From the NCBI RefSeq assembly GCF_000761155.1, contig NZ_CP009533.1, positions 4,457,501-4,521,500 on the forward strand: a DNA stretch of 64,000 nucleotides, given 5' to 3'. The stretch comes from Pseudomonas rhizosphaerae. Lineage in GTDB: Bacteria; Pseudomonadota; Gammaproteobacteria; Pseudomonadales; Pseudomonadaceae. Below the pieces are notes generated by a model. The model worked only from the letters and a program-made list of their open reading frames with translations, had not been told where the DNA came from and did not search any database. Of the stretch, positions 38,972 to 48,555 are shown piece by piece. Position 1 is the first letter of the stretch. Every line of letters begins with the position of its first letter. Made by a program: the position numbers and the translations under genes.

Positions 38972-39679
38972 ATGTTTACCTCGCGTCGCTTGATCACTGC
39001 CGCCGCTGCCATCGCCCTGTTGTCCGGGTGTGCGTCGCAGAATCCGTATGAAAACCAGGGCCAGGCCCAGGGTTCGTCGGGCATCAGCAAAACGGCCAAG
39101 TATGGCGGGCTCGGTGCACTGGCCGGTGCCGTGGCCGGCGCTGCCATCGACCACAACAACCGTGGCAAAGGCGCGCTGATCGGCGCTGCCGTGGCCGGTG
39201 CCGCTTCGGCCGGCTATGGCTACTATGCCGACCGTCAGGAAGCTGCGCTGCGTGAAAGCATGGCCAACACCGGTGTGGAAGTGCAGCGCCAGGGCGACCA
39301 GATCAAGCTGATCATGCCGGGTAACATCACGTTCGCCACCGACTCGTCGAACATTTCCAGCAGCTTCTACAGCCCGCTGAACAACCTGGGCAATTCGTTC
39401 AAGCAGTTCAACGAGAACAACATCGAGATCGTCGGCTACACCGACAGCACCGGCAGCCGCCAGCACAACATGGACCTGTCGCTGCAGCGCGCCCAGGCGG
39501 TCAGCAATTACCTGACGTCCCAAGGCGTCGACGGCTCGCGCCTGTCGGTACGCGGCGCAGGCCCCGACCAGCCGATCGCCAGCAACGCCGACGCCAATGG
39601 CCGTGCCCAGAACCGCCGCGTCGAGGTCAACCTCAAGCCGATTCCAGGCCAGCAGTACTCGCAGCCAGCCCAGCAGTAG
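38972..39679 (+). CDS. OmpA-family lipoprotein with glycine zipper
   Basis: The 235-residue protein has a lipoprotein signal (MFTSRRLITAAAAIALLSGC), a Gly-zipper segment (GGLGALAGAVAGAA, then GALIGAAVAGAA) and a C-terminal OmpA peptidoglycan-binding domain (VGYTDSTGS, MDLSLQRAQAVSNYL, QNRRVEVNL). It probably tethers the outer membrane to peptidoglycan, as in YiaD-like proteins. The start has TAGGAG upstream, and a terminator follows directly. Confidence 0.92.
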   Translation: MFTSRRLITAAAAIALLSGCASQNPYENQGQAQGSSGISKTAKYGGLGALAGAVAGAAIDHNNRGKGALIGAAVAGAASAGYGYYADRQEAALRESMANTGVEVQRQGDQIKLIMPGNITFATDSSNISSSFYSPLNNLGNSFKQFNENNIEIVGYTDSTGSRQHNMDLSLQRAQAVSNYLTSQGVDGSRLSVRGAGPDQPIASNADANGRAQNRRVEVNLKPIPGQQYSQPAQQ

Positions 39680-39697
39680 CAATCACTGCAAGGGTTG

Positions 39698-39727
39698 GAA
39701 AAATCCCGCTCTGGCAGCGGGATTTTT
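39698..39727 (+). terminator. Terminator after the OmpA-like gene
   Basis: Stem AATCCCGCT (39702-39710) with AGCGGGATT (39716-39724), a five-base loop, and a T run after it. The A run before it means it may also serve the converging acyltransferase gene. Confidence 0.85.
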
Positions 39728-39736
39728 TGTGGGCGG

Positions 39737-40615
39737 TCAGTCGGCCTCGAGCCGCGCCAGCGTTGCGTCCTTCTGCGTCCACAAGGTATTCACCCACGTC
39801 TGGAACAGCGCACGATAGGCCTCGTCCTGGTCATAGCTGTGGCCGATGAACTGCGCAGGAATCGGCAGTTCCTCGAACAGCACATGAATCTCGCCGACCC
39901 GGCCGCACAGCAGGTCCCAGAAACCGGGCGCGCCCTGTGGGTAGAAAATCGTCACATTGACCATCGATTGCAATTGCTCGCCCATGGCGTCGAGGACGAA
40001 GGCAATGCCACCGGCCTTGGGCTTGAGCAGATGGCGAAACGGTGATGCCTGGGCGGCGTGCTTGGCTTGGGTGAAGCGAGTGCCTTCGGCGAAATTGAAG
40101 ATGGCGGTCGGCTTGCCGCGAAACTTGGCGCAGGCACGGCGAGTGGTAAGCAGGTCTTCGCCTTTCTTTTCCGGATGCTTGGCCAGGTAGGCCTTGGAGT
40201 AGCGTTTCATGAACGGAAAGCCCAGCGCCCACCAGGCCAGGCCGATGATCGGCACCCAGATGAGCTCGCGCTTGAGGAAAAACTTCAGCGGCCGAATGCG
40301 TCGGTTGAGCACGTATTGCAGCACCAGGATATCGACCCAGCTCTGATGGTTGCTGGTCACCAGGTAGGAGTGTTGGTAGTCCAGCCCCTGCAGGCCTTCG
40401 ACCTTCCAGTGGATGCCGCCGAGCAGGTTCATCCAGGCCTTGTTGTTGCTGATCCAGGCTTCGTGGATATGGCGCATCAGTTCGTCGGTCAGCCGTTGCG
40501 CCGCGGCGAACGGCAAGCACAGCTTGATCAGGCTGACGACGAACAGCGGCGTGCAGCAGACGACGGTGTTCAGGGCCAGCAGCAGCGCGGCGCACAGCCC
40601 GGTGAGAATTCGCAC
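39737..40615 (-). CDS. PlsC-type acyltransferase (YihG-like)
   Basis: This 292-residue membrane protein has an N-terminal helix (ILTGLCAALLLALNTVVCC) and the acyltransferase motifs NHQSWVDI (HX4D) and FNFAEGTRF (EGTR). It likely acylates lysophosphatidic acid or a related lipid, like E. coli YihG. It begins 10 bases after the pta stop on the same strand, so the two may be cotranscribed. Confidence 0.88.
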   Translation of the reverse strand: MRILTGLCAALLLALNTVVCCTPLFVVSLIKLCLPFAAAQRLTDELMRHIHEAWISNNKAWMNLLGGIHWKVEGLQGLDYQHSYLVTSNHQSWVDILVLQYVLNRRIRPLKFFLKRELIWVPIIGLAWWALGFPFMKRYSKAYLAKHPEKKGEDLLTTRRACAKFRGKPTAIFNFAEGTRFTQAKHAAQASPFRHLLKPKAGGIAFVLDAMGEQLQSMVNVTIFYPQGAPGFWDLLCGRVGEIHVLFEELPIPAQFIGHSYDQDEAYRALFQTWVNTLWTQKDATLARLEAD

Positions 40616-40625
40616 GATGGTTTTC

Positions 40626-42722
40626 CTAGAGGTCGATGGCGCGGTTGGCCTGGATGGCGGTCAGGGCAATGGTGTAGACGATGTCGTCGACCTGGGCACC
40701 CCGAGGCAGGTCGTTGACCGGTTTGCGCAGCCCTTGCAGCATCGGCCCCAGGCTGACGCAATCGGCGCTGCGCTGGACCGCCTTGTAGGTGGTGTTGCCG
40801 GTGTTCAGATCGGGGAACACGAACACCGTCGCACGGCCGGCGACGCGGCTGTCCGGGGCCAGTTGGCGCGCCACGTTTTCGTTGGCAGCCGCGTCGTACT
40901 GCAACGGACCGTCGATCAGCAGGTCGCGCTGGATCTCCTGTGCCAGCTGGGTAGCCTCGCGCACTTTCTCGACTTCTTCGCCACTGGCCGAGTTGCCGCT
41001 CGAATAACTGATCATCGCCACCCGCGCGGCAATCCCGAAGGCTTCGGCAGAGTCGGCGCTTTGCAGGGCGATTTCCGCCAGTTCGGCGGCACTCGGATGA
41101 GGGTTCATCACGCAGTCGCCATACACCAGCACCTGGTCGGGAAACAGCATGAAGAACACCGAGGACACCAGGCTGCAGCCCGGCGCGGTCTTGATCAACT
41201 GCAAGGCGGGGCGGATGGTGTTGGCGGTGGAGTGAATGATGCCCGAAACCAGGCCGTCCACTTCATCGAGCGCCAGCATCATGGTGCCGATCACCACGTT
41301 GTCTTCCAGCTGCTGTTCGGCCATGGGCGCGTTGAGGCTCTTGCTCTTGCGCAGCGCCACCATCGGCTCCACGTAGCGACCACGAATCAGGTCGGGATCG
41401 AGTATCTCCAGCCCCTCGGGCAGCTCGATGCCCTGGGCACTGGCCACCGCCTGCACCTCGGCCGGCTTGGCCAGCAACACGCAGCGGGCAATGCCACGGG
41501 TCTGGCAGATGGCCGCTGCCTGGATGGTCAGGGGGTCGTGGCCTTCGGGCAGGACGATGCGCTTGTCGGCCTGCTGGGCGCGCTGAATCAGTTGATAGCG
41601 GAACACGGCCGGCGACAGGCGCAACTCGCGCGGCGTGCCGCAGCGCTGGTGCAGCCACTGGGCATCCAGGTGACCGGCGACGAAATCGGTGATGATCTCC
41701 GCGCGCTCGCGGTCATCGATGGGGATTTCCTTGTTCAACTGGTTCAGACGCGTGGCGGTGTCGTAGGAACCGGTGCTCACCGACAGCACCGGCAGGCCGG
41801 CCTGCAGCGCTCCCCGGCACAGTTCGAGGATGCGCGGGTCGGGCAGGGTGTCGCTGGTCAGCAGCAACCCGGCCAGGGGCATGCCGTTCATGGCGGCCAG
41901 GCTCACCGCCAGGATGATGTCGTCACGGTCGCCCGGGGTCACGACCAGAACCCCCGGCTTGAGCAACTGCACGGTATTGAGCACGGTCCGCGCACAGATG
42001 ATGATCTTGGTCATGCGCCGCTGCTCGTAGTCGCCGGCGTTGATCACTTGGGCACCGAGCAACTCGGCCACATCACGCGTGCGTGGCGCATTCAGGTCGG
42101 CCTGGTAGGGGATGCAGCCGAGCAGGCGAAAGTCACCACCGCGCAGCAGGGGCGAGTGCTCCTTGAGGCGCGCGGCGAACACGTCCATGCCTTCATCGGT
42201 GCGCACCTTGTTGAGGATCACGCCCAGCACCTTCGGATCGCGCGGGCCACCGAACAGCTGCGCCTGCAACTCGACGCGGCCGGAAAGCTCGGCGAGCACT
42301 TCGTTCTCGGCGCTGGAGACCAGTACCACGTCGGCATCCAGGCTTTTCGCCAGGTGCTGATTGACCCTGGCGGCATAACTGGCGTGGCGGGTCGGCACCA
42401 TGCCTTCGACGATGACCACATCGTTGCCTACGCAGGCTTGCTGGTAGAGCGTGAGGATCTCTTCGAGCAGCTCGTCGAGCTGACCGTCGCCCAGCATGCG
42501 TTCCACATGGGCCAGGCCCAAAGGCTTGGGCGGCTGCAGGCCATGGGTGCGGGCAACCAGTTCGGTCGAGCGTTCCGGACCCAGGTCGCCAGGGTGTGGC
42601 TGGGCGATGGGCTTGAGAAAGCCGACCTTCAGGCCGGCGCGTTCCAGGGTACGTACCAGCCCCAGACTGATGGAGGTCAGGCCTACGCCGAAATCGGTCG
42701 GCGCGATGAAGAAAGTTTGCAT
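40626..42722 (-). CDS. pta: Phosphate acetyltransferase (long form)
   Basis: Pta interconverts acetyl-CoA and acetyl phosphate. This 698-residue long form has an N-terminal P-loop-like domain (MQTFFIAPTDFGVGLTSISL), a central DRTGG domain (about 215-330) and a C-terminal PTA_PTB catalytic domain. The start at 42722 has GAGAAG seven bases upstream; the 15 residues before it are not conserved. No acetate kinase gene is adjacent, unlike the common ackA-pta pair. Confidence 0.93.
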   Translation of the reverse strand: MQTFFIAPTDFGVGLTSISLGLVRTLERAGLKVGFLKPIAQPHPGDLGPERSTELVARTHGLQPPKPLGLAHVERMLGDGQLDELLEEILTLYQQACVGNDVVIVEGMVPTRHASYAARVNQHLAKSLDADVVLVSSAENEVLAELSGRVELQAQLFGGPRDPKVLGVILNKVRTDEGMDVFAARLKEHSPLLRGGDFRLLGCIPYQADLNAPRTRDVAELLGAQVINAGDYEQRRMTKIIICARTVLNTVQLLKPGVLVVTPGDRDDIILAVSLAAMNGMPLAGLLLTSDTLPDPRILELCRGALQAGLPVLSVSTGSYDTATRLNQLNKEIPIDDRERAEIITDFVAGHLDAQWLHQRCGTPRELRLSPAVFRYQLIQRAQQADKRIVLPEGHDPLTIQAAAICQTRGIARCVLLAKPAEVQAVASAQGIELPEGLEILDPDLIRGRYVEPMVALRKSKSLNAPMAEQQLEDNVVIGTMMLALDEVDGLVSGIIHSTANTIRPALQLIKTAPGCSLVSSVFFMLFPDQVLVYGDCVMNPHPSAAELAEIALQSADSAEAFGIAARVAMISYSSGNSASGEEVEKVREATQLAQEIQRDLLIDGPLQYDAAANENVARQLAPDSRVAGRATVFVFPDLNTGNTTYKAVQRSADCVSLGPMLQGLRKPVNDLPRGAQVDDIVYTIALTAIQANRAIDL

Positions 42723-42950
42723 GCGAGCTTCTCGGGTGAGCTTTGGGCTGCACGCTACAAGCATCACGCCACACGCCGCAAGTAGAAACGAATCGCGCCA
42801 GGGGCAGTCATATCTTTCATGGCACGTGCCACAGTCCCCTACGGGCTTGGACAGTGCAGCGAGTCATCCACTGGCCGAGTGGGTTCGCTTTCGAGCCAAC
42901 CCTTGGTTACACTTGGTCGTTCTACATTCTTATGCAAAAGGTCTTACCTC

Positions 42951-43436
42951 ATGCTGATCGCCGCCAACAAGGCTGTCTCCATCGAATACACCCTGACCAA
43001 CGACGCCGGTGAGGTTATCGACAGTTCCGCCGGCGGCGCGCCGCTGGTTTATCTGCAGGGCGCCGGCAACATTATTCCCGGTCTGGAAAAAGCGCTGGAC
43101 GGTAAGCAGGTCGGCGACGACCTGGACGTGGCCATCGAGCCTGAAGACGCCTACGGCGAATACGCAGCCGAATTGGTCAGCACCTTGTCGCGCAGCATGT
43201 TCGAAGGCGTCGACGAACTGGAAGTGGGCATGCAGTTCCACGCTTCCGCGCCCGATGGCCAGATGCAGATCGTGACCATCCGTGATCTGGACGGCGACGA
43301 CGTCACCGTCGACGGCAACCACCCGCTGGCCGGCCAGCGCCTGCACTTCAAGGTCAAGGTCGTCGACATCCGCGACGCCAGCCAGGAAGAAATCGCGCAC
43401 GGCCACGTGCACGGTGAAGGTGGTCACCACCATTGA
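42951..43436 (+). CDS. FKBP-type peptidyl-prolyl isomerase, SlyD-like
   Basis: The 161-residue protein has an FKBP core (VIDSSAGGAPLVYLQGAGN; IIPGLEKALDGKQVGD) with an inserted chaperone flap, and a short His-rich tail (HGHVHGEGGHHH) that can bind Ni or other metals as in SlyD. It catalyses proline isomerisation and may aid metal delivery. The ATG at 42951 has AAAGG upstream. A terminator follows. Confidence 0.92.
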   Translation: MLIAANKAVSIEYTLTNDAGEVIDSSAGGAPLVYLQGAGNIIPGLEKALDGKQVGDDLDVAIEPEDAYGEYAAELVSTLSRSMFEGVDELEVGMQFHASAPDGQMQIVTIRDLDGDDVTVDGNHPLAGQRLHFKVKVVDIRDASQEEIAHGHVHGEGGHHH

Positions 43437-43478
43437 TCTGCGCGGCGTGCTTTTCAAAGCCGCCAAGTGGATTGAATG

Positions 43479-43515
43479 AAAAAAAGGGACTCGTCGCTGA
43501 CGCGTCCCTTTTTTC
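43479..43515. terminator. Terminator after the slyD-like gene
   Basis: GGGAC and GTCCC, flanked by seven A and six T, form a symmetric intrinsic terminator with an internal GACG/CGTC pairing. It separates the isomerase from the fimbrial operon. Confidence 0.8.
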
Positions 43516-43601
43516 ATTATGGAGCCCGTATCTGCTGACTGGCTTGGCCTCTGAAGGGGCTGCTCTTGGCCCTTGCAGCATGGACAGCTCACTGCGGCAC
43601 A

Positions 43602-44594
43602 CTACCGATAGGTCAAGGTGAACGTCGCTGTAGCCTGTGCAGGGCCTCCAGTCACAGTGGCCGCGGTCTTGTAGTAGCGCGCCACCAGGGCCACCTCGTA
43701 GGGCCCCGCTGTCGATGACGAGCCGTCCAACAGACGAGAGCCCAATGCCACCGGCACACCTTTGTGCAGCACCTGTACGCCGATACCCGTTGCAGACCCG
43801 CTTATGCGATCCAGTGCCAGCACGCCCTGAGCACCGCTAGGCGTGCCATCGATTTGGACATTGACCCTGGCGTTGGCATCGCAGTCGAGCGGGATACTGA
43901 AGGGCACGTCGGGCGAGGTCGAGGCCGGGCCGGTGAACCGCTCGATCCTGACATGACCCAGGGACACGGGAATGTTGGGTTGAGTCACGGCACAGGCAAT
44001 AACGGTGATCGGAAGGGGCGCTCGAATTGCGATCTGGTTCAGCGGAGCATTGACGGCGGTGCTTACCGGGGTCTTGTAGTTGTACAAGAAAGTCCATGCC
44101 GGAAACTGGCCTGAAGCGACAGGTCCGGTCTTGATCAGCTGAAACGTATCGTGCAGCTGTACGGTGCCGACTGACGGCACGCCTCGGCCACCGGGCCAGG
44201 CATTGAGCGGCTGCCGGGTCCATGTGGCAGTCGTGCCCGTATGGCTAGTGATGTTGACCCACCTGATGCCCAGCCCGGCAACGGGTGTTGCCCTTACTGC
44301 GGCTATGGACGTAGGCCCGTAATCGCGGTTCAGCGGTGAGGGAAACACCTGCCAGCTGTGGTCCCTGGGACTCAGCCCTGCCGCGTTGCACGTCACTGAG
44401 GTATTCACTATACCGGTGGCCACGACGGCGCCAATCGGCATGTCGCGCTGCATGACGATGGGGCTGGCAAACGTAAGCCGCTGGTCGGACGCGGTGCAAT
44501 GGGCCAACGCTGCAGGCAGCCAGCCCATCGAGGCGATCAAGGCCGACAGGCAGGCTGCCCAATGGGGATTGGGCATTGGTTGTTCTGGCTTCAT
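43602..44594 (-). CDS. Fimbrial tip adhesin/minor subunit
   Basis: The 330-residue exported protein has a signal peptide (WAACLSALIASMGWLPAALA), an N-terminal region that may be a receptor domain, and a C-terminal pilin-like domain from about residue 190 ending in TATFTLTYR, the donor-strand pattern of chaperone-usher subunits. It is the last gene of the operon, a usual place for adhesins. The ATG at 44594 (MKPEQPMPN) lies eight bases after GTGAG and overlaps the usher gene end by none; 44603 is an alternative. Its ligand is unknown. Confidence 0.8.
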   Translation of the reverse strand: MKPEQPMPNPHWAACLSALIASMGWLPAALAHCTASDQRLTFASPIVMQRDMPIGAVVATGIVNTSVTCNAAGLSPRDHSWQVFPSPLNRDYGPTSIAAVRATPVAGLGIRWVNITSHTGTTATWTRQPLNAWPGGRGVPSVGTVQLHDTFQLIKTGPVASGQFPAWTFLYNYKTPVSTAVNAPLNQIAIRAPLPITVIACAVTQPNIPVSLGHVRIERFTGPASTSPDVPFSIPLDCDANARVNVQIDGTPSGAQGVLALDRISGSATGIGVQVLHKGVPVALGSRLLDGSSSTAGPYEVALVARYYKTAATVTGGPAQATATFTLTYR

Positions 44595-44619
44595 GACTGG
44601 CATCTCACGATTCTGCATA

Positions 44620-47265
44620 TCAGTTTGCGCAGACGGCACTGAGGGTCTTCACCCAGGCCGCCGATGGGGCATCCACCAGCGATAATCCCGCGCTGCAGGA
44701 CTGCTTCGCTTCGGTGCCCCACTTCACCTGCACCCGTGCCTTGCGCGGCACGCCGCTCAAGTACAGTTCCCCCCGTGCGCCGACGATGCCGGAGCCGATT
44801 GCCTGCCCGTTGTCCGTGCCGTCTTGCTCAGCGAACAACGTCGCCGTAGCGCCGAAGGGTACGAATTCGTTGCCCGTTCGTAACGTCACCAGCACCCGGC
44901 TGCCGATGCGCGTCTCGAATTCGGCGAGCACCACGGCGCCTTGAGTAGGCACCACGGTTTTTACCGTGTCGGTGAGGTCCACGTTTTCATCCAGGGTCTC
45001 AGGCCAGAGCGCTACCCGGTTTTCACGATAGGTGGTGGCATAGGGCACCACGGCATAACCACGGCGGTCGGTTTCGATACCCGGTTGATTTTGCACACGC
45101 ACGCCGGCCGCACCGGGTGCCCTGACCAGGGTGACGGTGTGACCCAGAGGTTGGGACAGGGTCACGCCATACCGATGAGCGATCAATCCGCCTCGCAGGC
45201 CAGCGCTGTATTGCTGGCTGCTGCCGGTATAGCTGTAGGCGGCCTGCACTTCGCCGTTGGTCCCTTTGTAGGTCGCATGGGTACCGCCTCCGTGACCTTT
45301 GCCCTGATCGCCGTAGCTTTGCCGAACGGCGTAGTTCAGGTTGTTGTTTTCCAGGGCCTGACCGTTGACGGCGACGCTTTGCGACGTGCCGTGGCGGCTG
45401 CCGGTCTGGGTGCTGGAGGTCAGCCAGCTACTGCCGAGGGTGCTCAAGGGTATCTGGACGCCGAGGGCATATTGTCGATCCGACCCGTGGCCGCCGGGGG
45501 TGATGGAGTGGGTGGCGGTGAGTCCCAGGGTGACGCCGTTCTTCAGGCTGACGTTGTAGCTGGCACTGGCGTTGCGCTCGGTGCCTCGCATTCTCCAGTA
45601 ATCCTGCTGGAAGGCATTGACGTGCAGGCTGCCGTATTCACCCAGCAACTGACTGAGCTGCACCTGCACCCTGCTGCGCTTGTGGTAGCCCCAGCGGCCG
45701 AGATCCGTTGCGCCGGGGGCAATCTCGTTGGCTTCGTTGAAGTCGTAGAAGCCAGCGGTGGAATACCGATAGCCGGCCAGGGTGAACGTGGTGCCACTCT
45801 GGAACAGGTCCTTGGCGTACTGCACGCGATACGACTGGCCCCGATGCGTGCGTTTGTCCTGCAGGCGCGCAGTGGCCTGGGTCGCGTCGAACGACACCGA
45901 GCCCAGGCTTCCCAGGCTTTTTCCCAACCCGGCCAGGCCTGAAGCGTAATCCGCACTGCCGGTGACGCCGCCGTAGACCGTAGTGGCGCTGCTCAAGCCA
46001 TAGGCCGCACTGGCCTGGCCAAAGCTCGGCTCGTTGGCACCGGCATAGGGAGAGCGATACCGGCCGCCAGTGAATTCGTAGCGCAGGCGAGCCTCGCGTT
46101 GCATCAACGGTACCGAGGAGTAAGGCTGGGTATAGGTGCGTGTTTTTCCGTTGTCTTCGCGAACGGTCACTTGCAAGTCGCCCGAGCCGGCCGTCGCATA
46201 CAAGTCGCGAATCACATAGGGGCCAGGCGCCACGTAGGTCTGGTAGATCATGTAGCCATTCTGGTGCACGGTGATCTGCGCACTGCCGTCGGCAACCCCT
46301 CGCACCACAGGGGCAAAGCCGCGCTGGCTGTCGGGCAGCATGCTGTCGTCGGAGGTCAACTGGGCGCCACGGAACTGGATCGCTTCGAATATCGTGCCCG
46401 AGGTGCTGCCTTCGCCCAGGCTGAGTCGGGCTCCCAGGCGCTGGATATCGCGTTGGGCGTACGTATTGATGCTTTGCCAACGGCGGTGGCTGCCCTGGCC
46501 GAGCGTATCCTCGAGGCGTTCCTCGCTTGCTTGAAAACCAGGCCTGCCTTTGTGCTGGGTATAGGTGTAGGTCGAGTTGTTACGCAAACGCCATGCACCC
46601 AGGTTGATTCCGGTACCCAGGTTCAGGAAAGCGTTGTCGGTGACGCCATGGCCGTCTTGGCGATGGCGCGCGCCGGTCAGGTTGTAGTTCAGCACGAAGG
46701 CGGACAGGCCAGGATCCCAGCGAGACGGATCGACGGCGTTGCGCGCATCGAAACGCAGTGAGGCCTGCGGCACCCCTATGTCCAGACGCTGTTTTGCGAA
46801 ATCGAATTGCGTCGTCGCCTCAGGAATGTACTTGCCCGGATGGGTAACGATGGCCTGGGCATCGAGCGTCGTCAGCGATGCGAAGGCTTGCGTATGGATG
46901 CCCATGTCGTTCAGCTCTTGCACCGTCAATTGTGGGCGCAGTGTGTTGTCTTCCACGACAAAGGTGACGTTGCGGCTACCGACTCGCTTGTGGTTGAGGT
47001 AGATGTCCACCCAATACTCGCCTGGCAATTGTTCGCCCCGTGAAAAGGCATCCAAGTCGGCGGCCACACCGCCACCCCTGGCGTCCAGCGCGTGCGGGTT
47101 GAAGTACAGCGAGCCTTCCGCGCGAGCCGGCAGCGGTGAAAGCATCCAATACCCATCTATCAGGCAAGCCCACAGAGCAATCGCCTTCGGCCCTGGCGTC
47201 CAGCGGCTGCATAGCCGTGGCGCACTCGCTGCGGATGGCCGAAGGCGGCAGGGCCGGCTCATCAT
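44620..47265 (-). CDS. Fimbrial usher (FimD/PapC family)
   Basis: This 881-residue outer-membrane usher assembles and exports fimbrial subunits. After the signal region, the N-terminal domain begins SLYFNPHALDARGGGVAADL; the barrel contains GFAPVVRGVADGSAQITVHQ, followed by the plug and C-terminal domains. The start overlaps the chaperone stop by four bases and has GAGG upstream. The product looks full-length and intact. Confidence 0.95.
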   Translation of the reverse strand: MMSRPCRLRPSAASAPRLCSRWTPGPKAIALWACLIDGYWMLSPLPARAEGSLYFNPHALDARGGGVAADLDAFSRGEQLPGEYWVDIYLNHKRVGSRNVTFVVEDNTLRPQLTVQELNDMGIHTQAFASLTTLDAQAIVTHPGKYIPEATTQFDFAKQRLDIGVPQASLRFDARNAVDPSRWDPGLSAFVLNYNLTGARHRQDGHGVTDNAFLNLGTGINLGAWRLRNNSTYTYTQHKGRPGFQASEERLEDTLGQGSHRRWQSINTYAQRDIQRLGARLSLGEGSTSGTIFEAIQFRGAQLTSDDSMLPDSQRGFAPVVRGVADGSAQITVHQNGYMIYQTYVAPGPYVIRDLYATAGSGDLQVTVREDNGKTRTYTQPYSSVPLMQREARLRYEFTGGRYRSPYAGANEPSFGQASAAYGLSSATTVYGGVTGSADYASGLAGLGKSLGSLGSVSFDATQATARLQDKRTHRGQSYRVQYAKDLFQSGTTFTLAGYRYSTAGFYDFNEANEIAPGATDLGRWGYHKRSRVQVQLSQLLGEYGSLHVNAFQQDYWRMRGTERNASASYNVSLKNGVTLGLTATHSITPGGHGSDRQYALGVQIPLSTLGSSWLTSSTQTGSRHGTSQSVAVNGQALENNNLNYAVRQSYGDQGKGHGGGTHATYKGTNGEVQAAYSYTGSSQQYSAGLRGGLIAHRYGVTLSQPLGHTVTLVRAPGAAGVRVQNQPGIETDRRGYAVVPYATTYRENRVALWPETLDENVDLTDTVKTVVPTQGAVVLAEFETRIGSRVLVTLRTGNEFVPFGATATLFAEQDGTDNGQAIGSGIVGARGELYLSGVPRKARVQVKWGTEAKQSCSAGLSLVDAPSAAWVKTLSAVCAN

Positions 47266-47930
47266 CGGCAGACCTCTTCGGTACGCCCGCCGTAGTCGTT
47301 GATTGCACGCCAGCTCACCCGGCCAGGCGAGTTGGGTGGCACCTTCAGCGAAAAGGTGCCGAAGGGAGCAACCATGGCGGGTTCCGCCTGTGCCTGGCCG
47401 TCCAGGTACACATCGAAAAAAGAGATGAAGTGCGGGGTCGGGTTGGTGAACGTCAACCGATCACCAGTGCGCGTCACGGTGAGCTGCCTATAGGCCTCTG
47501 CTGCACTGGCTCTAAGGGATATAGGGCGATAAATCATCTTGATGCGGGTGCGCACGGATATCTGTAGCTGATTGGGTTGATCATGGGTGGCAGCGATGGA
47601 CTTGACGTTCAACCAATAAAGGCTTTCTCGGTCTTGCGGTACTTCTCCGGTATTGACGACACGCAGTAGGTTTTCTTGGCCAGGATCAAGTCGAAACAAG
47701 GGAGGGGTGACGATAAAAGGTATGGCAGAGCTCGTTTCATCTTCTCCCTGGTCGAGCCAGGACTGAATCAAATAGGCGACGTCTTTTTCCGGGTTCTTCA
47801 ATGGCAGGCTGCTTTCACGCCGGCCTGCATCATAAATAAGCCGCGTGCCTCCCACTTCAACCCCAGCAAGCACCGGGTCCATGAAAGTGAAGGCAAGCAG
47901 CGTGGTGAACAAGGTGCGAATCTTCCACAT
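47262..47930 (-). CDS. Periplasmic pilus chaperone (PapD/FimC family)
   Basis: The 222-residue chaperone stabilises fimbrial subunits by donor-strand complementation. A signal peptide (ending DPVLA) precedes two Ig-like domains: GVEVGGTRLIYDAGRRE at the start and a hydrophobic G1 strand region (QLQISVRTRIKMIYRP). It lies between the major subunit and the usher. Base composition is more AT-rich than the flanking genes. Confidence 0.93.
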   Translation of the reverse strand: MWKIRTLFTTLLAFTFMDPVLAGVEVGGTRLIYDAGRRESSLPLKNPEKDVAYLIQSWLDQGEDETSSAIPFIVTPPLFRLDPGQENLLRVVNTGEVPQDRESLYWLNVKSIAATHDQPNQLQISVRTRIKMIYRPISLRASAAEAYRQLTVTRTGDRLTFTNPTPHFISFFDVYLDGQAQAEPAMVAPFGTFSLKVPPNSPGRVSWRAINDYGGRTEEVCR

Positions 47931-48021
47931 CGGGGCAGGTCTTCTTCATCGCTATCGAAGGGAGCGGGGTACGCAGAGCGGCAAACCGCTCTGCGGCGCA
48001 GACGAGCGCGAACGGCAGGGT

Positions 48022-48555
48022 TCAGTTGTAGTCCAGGGTGAAGGTGGCCACGGCATTGGCCGGGCCGCCGGTGATAGCGCTCACGTCGGCGGTTGCTACG
48101 TATTTGGCCGTGAAGTCCAGGCGGGCGGACGCGCCGCTTGCCGGAGCAGCGATACCCAGCGACTTGGTGCCCAGCGGGACCAGCGTACTGCCGTCGCTCT
48201 CGAACAGGCCGATACCTACCCCGGCGGCTGCACCAGTGCTGGCCGTCAAGCCCAGCAGCTGATTGTTGCCTGCCGCAGGACGACCATCGAAACGCAGGGC
48301 AACGCGCGTCACCGCAGGATTGCAGGAATTGAAAACAACGGAAAAAGGCGCCGAGGACGCACGGTCGCCAGCATTGACGAAGGCCGCCTTGTTGACGGTA
48401 CCGAGAGCAACGTTCTGTGTTGCAGAACCTGGCTCCACGGTACAAGCACCCTCAAGGATGGTGCCCGTGAAGTTGATCGTGCCATCAGCACTGTGGGCCA
48501 TGGGTGCCAGGCATGCAGCGACCATGAAAGTGCTGGAAAACAGGATAGTACGCAT
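48022..48555 (-). CDS. Fimbrial major subunit (type 1 pilin)
   Basis: The 177-residue exported protein has a signal peptide cut near AHSA, two Cys residues for the pilin disulfide (GACTVEPG and FNSCNPAV) and the C-terminal donor-acceptor pattern ATFTLDYN. As first gene of the operon it is likely the rod subunit. A purine-rich site precedes the ATG. Confidence 0.92.
   Translation of the reverse strand: MRTILFSSTFMVAACLAPMAHSADGTINFTGTILEGACTVEPGSATQNVALGTVNKAAFVNAGDRASSAPFSVVFNSCNPAVTRVALRFDGRPAAGNNQLLGLTASTGAAAGVGIGLFESDGSTLVPLGTKSLGIAAPASGASARLDFTAKYVATADVSAITGGPANAVATFTLDYN

Noticed and set aside
40413..42785. 790-codon open frame on the plus strand opposite pta
   Set aside because: Pta on the other strand has full-length homology and motifs; the antisense frame has the same shadow composition and no ribosome site.
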